From the NCBI GenBank assembly GCA_041394185.1, contig JAWKIQ010000003.1, positions 620,001 to 684,000 on the forward strand: a stretch of DNA of 64,000 nt, read 5' to 3'. The stretch is from Acidimicrobiales bacterium. GTDB taxonomy: Bacteria > Actinomycetota > Acidimicrobiia > Acidimicrobiales > Poriferisodalaceae. The notes under the pieces were generated by a model. That model saw nothing but the letters and a program-made list of their open reading frames with translations, searched no databases and had not been told where the DNA came from. Position 1 is the first letter of the stretch, and each line of letters opens with the position of its first letter. The position numbers were made by a program, and so were the translations under genes. Shown piece after piece: positions 1-7,461 of the stretch.

Positions 1-1479
1 CTGCCCCAGCGCCCGGCCAAACCCGTGCTGGCGTGTTGGATGGGCGAGGCCGCGGTCGCCGAGGGTCGAAAGCTGTTCTCCAAGAGTGGCGTAGCCGATT
101 TCATCACCCCCGAACGAGCGGTCGAGGCGTTCTCGTACCTGGCGCAACACCACCGAAACCGACGACTGGCGCTGGAGACACCCGGACCCCTCTCCGACAA
201 GCACGCACCCGACCTCGAAGGTGCACGGATGATCGTCGAGTCTGCTCTGGTCGACGATCGCGAGATGTTGTCCGACGTCGAGTCGAAGGCTCTGTTGCGG
301 GCCTTTCGTATCCCCATCAACGTCACCATGGAGGCCGGCACTGCCACCGAGGCTTTGATCGCGGCCGAGACCGTCGGGTTTCCGGTGGCCATGAAGATCA
401 ACTCACCCGACATCACCCACAAGTCCGACGTTGGCGGCGTACGCATCAACATCGGCGATGCCGCCGAGGTCAAGCGGGCGTTTCGCGACATCGTCGACTC
501 GGTGGCCCAGCAGCGCCCCGACGCACGCATCAAGGGGGTCACGGTCGAGCAGATGGCCCAGGTCAACGCGGCACGCGAGCTGGTCGTGGGTGCCAGCCGA
601 GACCAGGTGTTCGGCCCCACGATCCTGTTTGGGGCGGGCGGCACGATGGTCGAGGTTCTGGAGGACAGCGCCGTAGCCCTGCCCCCGCTGAACAGCGTGC
701 TGACCGACCGCCTGATCAACCGAACCAAGGTGTCGAGGCTGCTGGACGCGTTCAGGGACCGTCCTGCAGTCGACCGCAGCGCGGTCATAGACGTTCTGAT
801 GAGCGTGTCAGACCTGGTCTGTGAGATGCCAGAGATCGTCGAGCTGGACATCAACCCCCTGTTCGCAGGGCCGGACGGAGTGGTCGCCGTCGATGCCCGT
901 ATCCGTATAGCCCGCCCACCGGCACGCGAGGGTCACTACGACCACGTCGCCATCCACCCTTATCCCAGGCACCTCGTTATCGAGGACCATCTGTCGGATG
1001 GCAGCGTGCTGACGATTCGCCCGATCAGGCCAGAAGACGCCGACAGCGAGGCCACGTTCGTGCGCGAGCTGTCGGACGAGGCCAGGATGTTCCGGTTCAT
1101 GGGCGCTCTCAACGAGCTGAGCCCCGAGATGCTGGTGCAGTTCACGCAGATCGATTACCGGCGAGAGATGGCAATGGTGGCCATGGTCGAAATCGACGGC
1201 CGCCAGGAACAGGCCGGCGTGGCCCGCTATGTGATCAACCCCGACGGTCGCAGCTGTGAGTTCGCCATCGTCGTCGGCGACAAGGTGCAGCGACAAGGCA
1301 TAGGCACCAGGTTGATGAAGGCACTGTTCGGGGCGGCGCGTGACCACGGGATGACCGTCATGGAGGGCTCGGTCATGCGCAACAACACACACATGTTGAG
1401 CCTGATGGAGAGCTTGGGCTTCACCCGCAGGCCCGACCCCGAAGACCACGACTTGGTGCTGGTCGAGCGCTGGTTGTAG
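1..1479 (+). CDS. Acyl-CoA synthetase (ADP-forming)/GNAT fusion, 5'-truncated
   Basis: The reading frame is open from base 1, so the N-terminal CoA-binding and ligase-CoA domains lie outside the window and only about 492 residues are visible. The visible part is an ATP-grasp domain (roughly bases 230-900, with HKSDVGGV and the ELDINPLF metal-binding segment) followed by a C-terminal GNAT acetyltransferase domain (about 1000-1479, acetyl-CoA loop QRQGIGTRLM). This order matches the PatZ/Pat protein lysine acetyltransferase family, in which an acyl-CoA synthetase-like body is joined to a GNAT domain that acetylates metabolic enzymes such as acetyl-CoA synthetase. Whether the synthetase half is active cannot be judged without the missing part. 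The gene is followed after 13 bases by an inverted repeat and then the RDD gene on the same strand. Confidence 0.85.
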   Translation: MPQRPAKPVLACWMGEAAVAEGRKLFSKSGVADFITPERAVEAFSYLAQHHRNRRLALETPGPLSDKHAPDLEGARMIVESALVDDREMLSDVESKALLRAFRIPINVTMEAGTATEALIAAETVGFPVAMKINSPDITHKSDVGGVRINIGDAAEVKRAFRDIVDSVAQQRPDARIKGVTVEQMAQVNAARELVVGASRDQVFGPTILFGAGGTMVEVLEDSAVALPPLNSVLTDRLINRTKVSRLLDAFRDRPAVDRSAVIDVLMSVSDLVCEMPEIVELDINPLFAGPDGVVAVDARIRIARPPAREGHYDHVAIHPYPRHLVIEDHLSDGSVLTIRPIRPEDADSEATFVRELSDEARMFRFMGALNELSPEMLVQFTQIDYRREMAMVAMVEIDGRQEQAGVARYVINPDGRSCEFAIVVGDKVQRQGIGTRLMKALFGAARDHGMTVMEGSVMRNNTHMLSLMESLGFTRRPDPEDHDLVLVERWL

Positions 1480-1492
1480 GCCTCGGCAAGTT

Positions 1493-1520
1493 GGTCGTGC
1501 CTCGGCCGACAGGCACGACC
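1493..1520 (+). promoter_or_regulatory. Perfect 9-bp inverted repeat before RDD gene
   Basis: The arms GGTCGTGCC (1493-1501) and GGCACGACC (1512-1520) are separated by 10 bases and end directly against the ATG at 1521. No T-run follows, so it is not a classical intrinsic terminator. It could be an operator or an mRNA hairpin controlling translation of the RDD gene. Its function is inference; only the symmetry is seen. Confidence 0.4.
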
Positions 1521-2504
1521 ATGACAATGCACGACGAGCTGCTGGAGACAGCGGTACCTGCCGGCTTCGATGCCGACGACGAATCCTCCAACGCAGCGTC
1601 GCGTCCAGACCCTGCGCCCATGAAACGCCGCTCGCTGGCCGCGCTGATCGATCTGGTGCCGCTGTCGATAGTCGCGTACACGTTGCGCGACGAAGGCGGC
1701 CAGGCGGGCATGTTGACGCTCAGCAACGGGCGCCTGCTTCTGGCAACTCTGATCTCGATGACTTACTACCTGGCATCTGAAGCCATCACCGGCACGACCC
1801 CGGGCAAGGGCCTGCTGGGCCTCAAGGTGGTGGGCGACGACGGCGCCAGGCCGGGGTTCAAGGCCGTTGTGTTGCGCACGTTCTTCCGTCTCGTCGATGG
1901 ATTTCCGGTGCTGTACTTGGTCGGCTTCGTCGCCGCTGTGGCGGGCCCCCATCGCCAGCGCGTCGGCGACCGGGTGGCCAACACTCATGTGGTCTGGCGC
2001 ACCCGAGAAGATTCGTGGGGCCTGCCTCAGACCGCTGCTCTGCTAGCGGTCGCAGTTGCGACTCTCGGCCTTGCAGCCGTGGCCCACAACGCCAGGGACG
2101 ACTCCCTATTGGGCCGAATCGAACCGTTCAGCTACGACGTCGACCGTGCCCTGGCGTTTGCCGACGAGACGGTCGTGGCGGTCTTCCCCGAGCTGTCGGC
2201 CGATGCGTTGATGGACCGTTGGCCGACCGATCTGGTGTCGAGAGAGCTGACCGAGTCGTCGCTGGTCGGGCTCGAGTCGTATTCGGGGCGCCTTACGGGT
2301 GAGGCCACCCAGTTGGACCACCGGGAGTGGCACAACACGCCAATCACAGGTCTGCCCGGCACATACGACATCGCCGAGATACGCCACAAGGCGGAGTTCG
2401 AAAACGGTCCTGGCGAAATCTGGCTTGCCGTCACCGAGGTGAACGGCGAGATGCGCCTGATCAGCTGGCGCATCCTCTTGGATGCCGACATAGTCGCCGA
2501 CTGA
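1521..2504 (+). CDS. RDD family membrane protein
   Basis: A 327-residue protein if translation starts at ATG 1521. A TTG at 1491 would extend it by ten residues through the inverted repeat, which looks less likely. After an acidic N-terminal tail of about 35 residues comes the RDD signature (KRRSLAALIDLVPLSIVAY), two further hydrophobic segments and the GTTPGKGLLGLKVV motif typical of RDD domains. About residues 170-190 form another membrane segment. The C-terminal 140 residues look soluble and extracytoplasmic. RDD proteins are small integral membrane proteins of unclear role, some linked to ion exchange. The gene shares its strand with the upstream acetyltransferase and converges with the GNAT gene at 2521. 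No substrate can be named. Confidence 0.7.
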   Translation: MTMHDELLETAVPAGFDADDESSNAASRPDPAPMKRRSLAALIDLVPLSIVAYTLRDEGGQAGMLTLSNGRLLLATLISMTYYLASEAITGTTPGKGLLGLKVVGDDGARPGFKAVVLRTFFRLVDGFPVLYLVGFVAAVAGPHRQRVGDRVANTHVVWRTREDSWGLPQTAALLAVAVATLGLAAVAHNARDDSLLGRIEPFSYDVDRALAFADETVVAVFPELSADALMDRWPTDLVSRELTESSLVGLESYSGRLTGEATQLDHREWHNTPITGLPGTYDIAEIRHKAEFENGPGEIWLAVTEVNGEMRLISWRILLDADIVAD

Positions 2505-2520
2505 TCGGTTCCGGGCTCGG

Positions 2521-3060
2521 CTATGTCGGCCTGGTCAGCTGCAGGATCTCGTGCAACGGCCGATCGACGGGGTTGTCGGGAACCATGTCGCCGCGAGCCA
2601 CGAGCTCGAAGCCGGCCGACAACAGCGCCCTCCACGACGCGACGTTGGACGAGTTGACCGGCACCACGAGGCGCTGAACGGCTGGCTTGGTGGCCCATAC
2701 GGTCTGCGCGAATGCTGCGATCATCGCCCGACCGATGCCCATGCCCACCAGGTCGGCACGGCCGATGAAGTAGTCGATCGATGCATCGCCATCACCGACC
2801 GGGTACACCGAACGCATCTCGTCCACGTATTCGGGATAGTCCGAGAACATGCAGAACTGGATGACCCCGATGGGCTCACCCGTGTACTCGACGATGTAGT
2901 CCTCGGCCGGTTCCTGGCCATCGGCGGTGGGACCGAAGTTGTCTTCGACGGCAACGGGTGACGGGTCGTGATTCCACCACCGACGCACGTGCGCCTCGGA
3001 CAGCCAGTCAGACAACTGTCCGAAGTCGGGTCGAGACAACCGCCGGAACTCGAATTGCAT
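2521..3060 (-). CDS. GNAT acetyltransferase, AAC(6')-like
   Basis: A 179-residue single-domain GNAT protein. The N-terminal FRRLSRPDFGQLSDWLSEAHVRRWW and the later IDYFIGRADLVGMGIGRAMI acetyl-CoA loop followed by VPVNSSNVASWRALLSAGFE are the layout of aminoglycoside 6'-N-acetyltransferase-like and siderophore-acetylase-like GNATs. The start ATG has a GAGAGG ribosome site six bases upstream. It is the last gene of a minus-strand set tetR-acyP-GNAT, with 10 bases to acyP. Whether it acetylates an aminoglycoside, another small molecule or a protein cannot be told from sequence, so a resistance role is not claimed. Confidence 0.75.
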   Translation of the reverse strand: MQFEFRRLSRPDFGQLSDWLSEAHVRRWWNHDPSPVAVEDNFGPTADGQEPAEDYIVEYTGEPIGVIQFCMFSDYPEYVDEMRSVYPVGDGDASIDYFIGRADLVGMGIGRAMIAAFAQTVWATKPAVQRLVVPVNSSNVASWRALLSAGFELVARGDMVPDNPVDRPLHEILQLTRPT

Positions 3061-3070
3061 CGATGGCCTC

Positions 3071-3352
3071 TCAGACGCTCTCGGCTATGAAGAACGACTC
3101 AGAGCCAGAGGGGATGGTGTCGGTCACTTCAACTGCGGTGACGTCGGCATGCGTAGGTCCGCGCCGACACCACGCGACCAGCGCCTCGACGGCCGCATCC
3201 GGGCCCTCGAATTGGCCCTCGACCGTGCCGTCGAGGCGATTGCGAACCCAACCAGAGACGCCCAGTCGGGTCGCCTGTCGCATGCACGAGTCGCGGTACC
3301 AGACACCCTGAACCCGCCCTGTAACCACGACCCGTCGTGCTAAGTGCTCCAC
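3071..3352 (-). CDS. acyP: Acylphosphatase
   Basis: A 93-residue protein of the usual acylphosphatase length. It has the phosphate-binding loop GRVQGVWYRDS with the catalytic Arg near residue 20, and GWVRNRLDGTVE containing the catalytic Asn near residue 38. These enzymes hydrolyse the carboxyl-phosphate bond of acylphosphates such as acetyl phosphate or 1,3-bisphosphoglycerate in the cytoplasm. The start is a GTG at 3352; no strong ribosome site is visible. It sits 18 bases after tetR and 10 bases before the GNAT gene, all on the minus strand, so co-transcription is likely. Confidence 0.9.
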   Translation of the reverse strand: MEHLARRVVVTGRVQGVWYRDSCMRQATRLGVSGWVRNRLDGTVEGQFEGPDAAVEALVAWCRRGPTHADVTAVEVTDTIPSGSESFFIAESV

Positions 3353-3370
3353 GTGACCAGTTTGCCGCGG

Positions 3371-4027
3371 TCAGCCTGCGGCGGCGGCGCGAACGAAGCC
3401 GTCCAGGATCAGGTCGAGGCCGAACTCGAAAGATCTGCCGAAGCTGTATCCGGGTTTGAGCGCAACGTTGACGGTGAATTCGGCCAGGTTCGGATACTCG
3501 CCAACCGGCATTGCCGCCATGATCTCGTCGGCCAGACCGGCGATCTCCTCGCCTCCGCTGAAGGGCAGGTTGGCTTCCTGCATCGTGAATCCGTAGAGGT
3601 AGCTGTCGATCACCGCGTAGGTGTGAGCCGCCAGTTCGAACGAAAGCCCGCCACGCAGAAGGCATCCGATCACCGCGTCGTGGTGTCGCAACAGCGCGGG
3701 CCCGGGCGTGGTCCGCGATTCCATCAATGGCGGAGCCCATGGATGGCGGTTCAGCACCTGGCGCGCAGACACGCACCGAACCCGGATGGCCTGATCCCAC
3801 GCCAGGTCTTCGGGAGGCAGCTCTATCTGGGCGAAGACGAGGTCGACCATGCCGTCGACTATGTCGTCCTTCGACGGCACGTGGTGGTACAGCGTCATCG
3901 GCTTGGTTTCGAGGTGGTCTGCGAGTCGGCGAATCGTCAGGTCCTCGATGCCGATCTGGTCGGCCAGCTCTATTGCGCCGGCCAACACCCGCTCTCGGTT
4001 CAGGCGGGGCCTCTTGGTCTGTGCCAA
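3371..4027 (-). CDS. TetR-family repressor (TetR_C type)
   Basis: A regulator of about 218 residues. The frame is open up to a TTG at 4081, but the TTG at 4027 is preceded by AAGGAG at ideal spacing and gives MAQTKRPRLNRERVLAGAIE, so I take 4027 as the start. The helix-turn-helix is IRRLADHLETKPMTLYHHV, and SKDDIVDGMVDLVF then leads into a TetR_C-type ligand domain. It is divergent from the alcohol dehydrogenase-DUF4386 pair. Two identical palindromes (4084-4094 and 4120-4130) sit in the shared promoter region and are the obvious candidate operators. Repression of itself and of the dehydrogenase operon is inferred. Confidence 0.85.
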   Translation of the reverse strand: MAQTKRPRLNRERVLAGAIELADQIGIEDLTIRRLADHLETKPMTLYHHVPSKDDIVDGMVDLVFAQIELPPEDLAWDQAIRVRCVSARQVLNRHPWAPPLMESRTTPGPALLRHHDAVIGCLLRGGLSFELAAHTYAVIDSYLYGFTMQEANLPFSGGEEIAGLADEIMAAMPVGEYPNLAEFTVNVALKPGYSFGRSFEFGLDLILDGFVRAAAAG

Positions 4028-4074
4028 AGGTGGGTTCTCCTTGGTGTCCTCGATCGTCCAATGGCGATTTCGGG

Positions 4075-4103
4075 TTGACAATCGTACTTAGTACCAATAT
4101 CTT
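4075..4103 (+). promoter_or_regulatory. Sigma70-like promoter of dehydrogenase operon
   Basis: A consensus -35 box TTGACA (4075-4080), a 17-base spacer and TATCTT (4098-4103) form a good vegetative promoter reading towards the gene at 4148. The first operator palindrome lies entirely inside the spacer, a position where a bound repressor would block RNA polymerase. The boxes are seen; use of the promoter is inference. Confidence 0.6.
4084..4094. promoter_or_regulatory. Palindromic operator 1 (GTACTTAGTAC)
   Basis: GTACT-T-AGTAC is a perfect palindrome around one central base and is repeated exactly at 4120-4130. It lies between the -35 and -10 boxes of the promoter at 4075-4103. It is a likely binding site of the divergently encoded TetR-type regulator. 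Confidence 0.7.
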
Positions 4104-4119
4104 GACGATCAAGCAACCA

Positions 4120-4130
4120 GTACTTAGTAC
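4120..4130. promoter_or_regulatory. Palindromic operator 2 (GTACTTAGTAC)
   Basis: This is the second exact copy of the palindrome, starting 36 bases after the first. It lies downstream of the probable transcription start and about 17 bases before the ATG at 4148. Two identical sites suggest binding of two TetR dimers. Confidence 0.7.
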
Positions 4131-4147
4131 GAATCAGGGGATTCGAG

Positions 4148-5194
4148 ATGGACAAGACAGCCCTTCAACCGAGCGAAAGCACCGACGGCAAGGACGCAGC
4201 GATGACCGCCGTGACCCAGCGGCGCTACGGATCGTCCGACGTCTTCAACATCGAGACCATCCCGATGCCCGAGATAGGCGACCAGCAGGTCCTCATAGAG
4301 GTCCACGCAGCGGGCGTCGACCGAGGGGTGTGGCACCTGATGACCGGGCTGCCCTACCTGGTTCGTCTGGCGGGCTACGGCCTGACCAAACCCAAGAACC
4401 CAGTGCCTGGCATGGATGTTTCGGGCCGTGTCGTCGCAACCGGTGACTCGGTGACCCGTGTCGCGGTCGGCGACGAGGTATTCGGAATCGCTTCGGGCGC
4501 CTACGCCCAGTACGTCGCCGCGGACGAAGCGAAGCTCAGCCACAAGCCCGAGAACGTCTCGTTCGAAAGCGCTGCCGTTGCAGCCATTTCGGGTATCACC
4601 GCTCTGCAGGCCCTGACCGAAGTCGCCGGCGTCGAGGCTGGCCAGTCGGTTCTGGTCATTGGAGCCTCCGGCGGCGTCGGAAGCTACGCAGTGCAGATCG
4701 CCAGGGCGCTGGGCGCCGACGTCACCGGAGTGGCCAGCGCCGCCAAGGCCGATGTCGTTCGCGACCTCGGCGCCGAGTTCATCGCCTACGACGGTGGCGA
4801 AGCCGGTTCGTCGTACCTCGATGGCAGCCGACGCTTCGACGTCATCGTCGACGCAGGCGGCCGAAACCCGACCCGCCGCCTGCGCAGGGCGCTGGCCCCG
4901 CGCGGAACCCTCGTGTTCGTCGGCGGAGAGGATGGCAACCGCTTCACCGGCGGTGTCGGCCGCCAGATGCGAGCTGCGGCAATGTCGCCCTTCATCAAGC
5001 AGCGGCTGGCCATGTTCATCAGCCAAGAGAGCCACCGCTGGATCGACCGTCTGGCCGATCTGATGTCGTCGGCTGCAGTGGTGCCTGTTCTCGACCGCAC
5101 CTACGCACTCGACGAGACGCCCCGCGCCGTCGATGACCTGGCCAGCGGTCGCCTGAAGGGCAAGGCCGCCATCGTCGTGAGGCCCCGGGGCTAG
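4148..5194 (+). CDS. NAD(P)-dependent alcohol dehydrogenase, quinone oxidoreductase type
   Basis: A 348-residue medium-chain dehydrogenase/reductase. The GroES-like N-terminal half includes PGMDVSGRVVATG, and the Rossmann half carries VIGASGGVGSYAVQIA for NADPH binding. The structural-zinc cysteine cluster of classical alcohol dehydrogenases is absent, so it belongs with the zinc-free quinone oxidoreductase-like branch that reduces enones, quinones or aldehydes. The start ATG has AGGGG about 7 bases upstream. The DUF4386 gene follows after 52 bases and is probably in the same operon. Expression is probably controlled by the divergent TetR regulator through the palindromes just upstream. Confidence 0.85.
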   Translation: MDKTALQPSESTDGKDAAMTAVTQRRYGSSDVFNIETIPMPEIGDQQVLIEVHAAGVDRGVWHLMTGLPYLVRLAGYGLTKPKNPVPGMDVSGRVVATGDSVTRVAVGDEVFGIASGAYAQYVAADEAKLSHKPENVSFESAAVAAISGITALQALTEVAGVEAGQSVLVIGASGGVGSYAVQIARALGADVTGVASAAKADVVRDLGAEFIAYDGGEAGSSYLDGSRRFDVIVDAGGRNPTRRLRRALAPRGTLVFVGGEDGNRFTGGVGRQMRAAAMSPFIKQRLAMFISQESHRWIDRLADLMSSAAVVPVLDRTYALDETPRAVDDLASGRLKGKAAIVVRPRG

Positions 5195-5202
5195 GGCGAC
5201 AC

Positions 5203-5236
5203 CACCAGCTCGTACCCACCAGTTCGTAGCCACCAG
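5203..5236 (+). repeat. Short tandem repeat, 14-bp unit
   Basis: Two 14-bp units beginning CACCAG (5203-5216 and 5217-5230), differing at a few bases, plus a partial third unit fill the gap between the dehydrogenase and DUF4386 genes. The third unit provides the AGGAG ribosome site of the next gene. This probably arose by slippage; no function is evident. Confidence 0.5.
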
Positions 5237-5246
5237 GAGATTCACC

Positions 5247-6053
5247 ATGACCACCATGACCATCGACCCCGCCGTGTCGGCAGCCGCCACAACCGCATCC
5301 AGGCCGACGCTGACCGCCCGACGCACCACCAGTCCCAAGACGGCGGCCCTGATCGCCGGAGTGGGCTATGTGCTGCTGTTCGCGCTTGCGATCTTCGCCA
5401 ACTTCTTGGTCCTCGAGTCGATGGTCGTCACCGACGACCCCTCGGCGACGTTCGACAACATCGCATCTTCGACCGGGCTGTTTCGCCTGGGGCTGGTCGC
5501 GTTCCTGGCCGTGTTCGTCATCGACATTGCAGTGGCGTGGGCGCTGCACGTCGTGTTTCGAGACCACGACCCCGACCTGTCGCTTCTGGCTGCGTGGGCT
5601 CGACTTGGCTACACCGTGTTCCTGGGCGTTGCGGTCATGGAGTTCTTCGAAGTCCTGCACATCGTCGATGACCCCACGCGCGTGGCCACACTCGGCAGGG
5701 CACAGGCCGAGCTTCAGGTCACGGCAGCGCTCGAATCGTTCGACGCCTTGTGGCTGATCGGGCTGGTCGCCTTCGGTTTGCACCTGGTGCTGTTGGGCTC
5801 GATGATCATCCGCACCGGACTCGGCTCGCGGCTGATGGGCGTCATCGTCGCCATCGCCGGAGTCACCTACGTGATCGACACCATCGCCAACGCAGCGATG
5901 CCCAACTACGAGGCCTACTCGGGCGCATTCCTGGCCATGGTTGCAATACCTTCGATGATCGGCGAGGGCTGGGTCGGCCTGTGGTTGCTGTCCAAGGCAC
6001 GCTCGAACAAGCCTTCAACCCCGCTGCCGACACAACAGCCGACCGGCGCCTAG
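5247..6053 (+). CDS. DUF4386 family membrane protein
   Basis: A 268-residue membrane protein. A Ser/Thr/Ala-rich cytoplasmic tail of about 30 residues is followed by about six hydrophobic segments (TAALIAGVGYVLLFALAIFANF, a stretch near residue 85, and four more to residue 250). The layout and motifs such as GLFRLGLVAFL and YTVFLGVAVMEFF match the DUF4386 family, whose function is unknown. DUF4386 genes are commonly found beside TetR-controlled dehydrogenase genes, as here. The ATG has AGGAG seven bases upstream. Its TAG stop overlaps the stop of the convergent gene at 6050 in a shared CTAG. Confidence 0.75.
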   Translation: MTTMTIDPAVSAAATTASRPTLTARRTTSPKTAALIAGVGYVLLFALAIFANFLVLESMVVTDDPSATFDNIASSTGLFRLGLVAFLAVFVIDIAVAWALHVVFRDHDPDLSLLAAWARLGYTVFLGVAVMEFFEVLHIVDDPTRVATLGRAQAELQVTAALESFDALWLIGLVAFGLHLVLLGSMIIRTGLGSRLMGVIVAIAGVTYVIDTIANAAMPNYEAYSGAFLAMVAIPSMIGEGWVGLWLLSKARSNKPSTPLPTQQPTGA

Positions 6054-6454
6054 ACGAACTCGACCCTGACCAGAGGGGCGTCGGCCACCAGCCGATCGAG
6101 CGAGCCGGTCTGCTCGAGGTACCACCCGGCTTCCGGCGCCGAGTACACCCGGCGGCGCTCCTGCGCATCGGTGACGATCACCGCCCGTGCCGGCAGCTCG
6201 GCGACCACCGACTCTTTCAGGCGGAAGATGAACTCCGGGTGCGCCTTCATGTTCGCCAGCCAGTCACGGGGGAATCTGGGGCCCACTCCCCCGTCCTCGG
6301 CCGGGGTTCCGCAGATGTAGATCTCGCCGTCGACCCGCGTGAACCAGATCTCGGTCTCACGGGGCAGGCCGCTGCGGGCACCGGTGGTGATGATGTCGAT
6401 GGTGAGGTCGGTCGCCAGAGCGTTGCGTACCCGTTCGTCTTCGATATCGGCCAC
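6050..6454 (-). CDS. DUF385/Ddn-like nitroreductase family protein
   Basis: A 134-residue protein with a GTG start and AGGG nine bases upstream. The segment TIDIITTGARSGLPRETEIWF corresponds to the TTGRKSGKPRxTPLW region of the split-barrel DUF385 family. That family includes mycobacterial Ddn and F420H2-dependent quinone reductases. The protein may therefore be an F420-dependent reductase, but several members bind other cofactors, so the cofactor is inferred. It is 10 bases downstream of the phosphotransferase gene on the same strand and is likely co-transcribed. Its stop overlaps that of the DUF4386 gene. Confidence 0.7.
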   Translation of the reverse strand: MADIEDERVRNALATDLTIDIITTGARSGLPRETEIWFTRVDGEIYICGTPAEDGGVGPRFPRDWLANMKAHPEFIFRLKESVVAELPARAVIVTDAQERRRVYSAPEAGWYLEQTGSLDRLVADAPLVRVEFV

Positions 6455-6464
6455 GGCATGAACC

Positions 6465-7397
6465 CTAAGCCCCGGATGCGTCTTCGATGATCCGCCCCAG
6501 CGTTCGCTCCATCACGTCGCCGAGCTGATGGCCCCTGGGCACGTAGTACAGAACCGCACCAACCGCGTGCTCCAGCTCGATCGTGCGACCACGGATCCAT
6601 GCCTGGTCGTCTGCCTCGACGAGACGGCGGAAGATCTGGCGGCCGGGTCCGTCCAGCACCGACCATGCCGGAGCCAGATCTTGAGCCGGGTCTCCATAAC
6701 CGGCCCCGCCCCAGTCGATGACGGCCGACAGGCGCCCATCGAGCACCAGAAGGTTTCCGGGAATCAGATCGCCATGGACAAACACCGGCTCGGCGTCGGG
6801 CAGACCAACCGCCTGGGCGGCGATGGCGGCAACGGCGTCGACGTCGATAAGGGCCCGGGCGTTCCAGGCTGGGTCGGTCAACCACCTGTCGAGCCTTTCC
6901 AGCACCGCCTCGATGGGCCCACCTCGCTCTCCCCGCCGACGCTGTCTCACGCCGCTGACCCTCAGATGGCGCATGCGCGCCACCGTTTGGCTGATGTCGA
7001 CGGCCAGCTGTTCGAGGTCGAGCCCATCGCGTGCCGACCAGGCGTCGTCGCCATCGAGCCACTCATACACAGCCCACGGATGACCGAAGGCCGGCTGCGG
7101 GTCACCGACATGAACGACAGCCGGTACCGCAACAACGTCGGCCAGCTCGGACCCTCGCAGCTGTTGCATCACTGCCGCCTCGCGGGTCAGTTGGCCGGCT
7201 GCCCCCGAACGTCGGGGCAACCGAACGACGAGATCGGACGATCCCTCCACGACGACGCGCCACATGGCGTTGTCGGTGCCCGAGGTTTGCAGGTACTCGA
7301 CGGGGGCATTCGCCAGATGGGGAAGATCGGCAGCCAACAGGGCACGCACCACCGCCTCGCCGGTGTCGGGCTCGTCATCGTGGATCGGCTGGCTCAC
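6465..7397 (-). CDS. Phosphotransferase (APH) family protein
   Basis: A 310-residue kinase-like protein. It has the aminoglycoside phosphotransferase catalytic loop VFVHGDLIPGNLLV (catalytic Asp followed four residues later by Asn), then the metal-binding AVIDWGGAGYGDPAQDLA. The N-lobe contains VVRLPRRSG as the likely ATP-binding Lys/Arg region. The start is GTG 7397 with AAGGA nine bases upstream. The family phosphorylates hydroxyls of small molecules; many chromosomal members act on metabolites rather than drugs, so no resistance is claimed. Upstream lies the divergent ABC transporter operon; downstream is the Ddn-like gene. Confidence 0.8.
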   Translation of the reverse strand: MSQPIHDDEPDTGEAVVRALLAADLPHLANAPVEYLQTSGTDNAMWRVVVEGSSDLVVRLPRRSGAAGQLTREAAVMQQLRGSELADVVAVPAVVHVGDPQPAFGHPWAVYEWLDGDDAWSARDGLDLEQLAVDISQTVARMRHLRVSGVRQRRRGERGGPIEAVLERLDRWLTDPAWNARALIDVDAVAAIAAQAVGLPDAEPVFVHGDLIPGNLLVLDGRLSAVIDWGGAGYGDPAQDLAPAWSVLDGPGRQIFRRLVEADDQAWIRGRTIELEHAVGAVLYYVPRGHQLGDVMERTLGRIIEDASGA

Positions 7398-7461
7398 GAC
7401 CGTCGATCCTTACAGACCGCCGCGCCCTTTGACCTCACAACGAGCACGTAGGGTTGTGCAA

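Noticed and set aside
1491..1520. TTG 1491 as start of the RDD gene.
   Set aside because: It would translate through the inverted repeat, has no ribosome site and adds residues unrelated to RDD proteins.
6465..7397. Aminoglycoside resistance cluster with the GNAT at 2521.
   Set aside because: APH- and AAC-like folds are common in chromosomal enzymes of other function; the genes are not adjacent and nothing mobile is near them.
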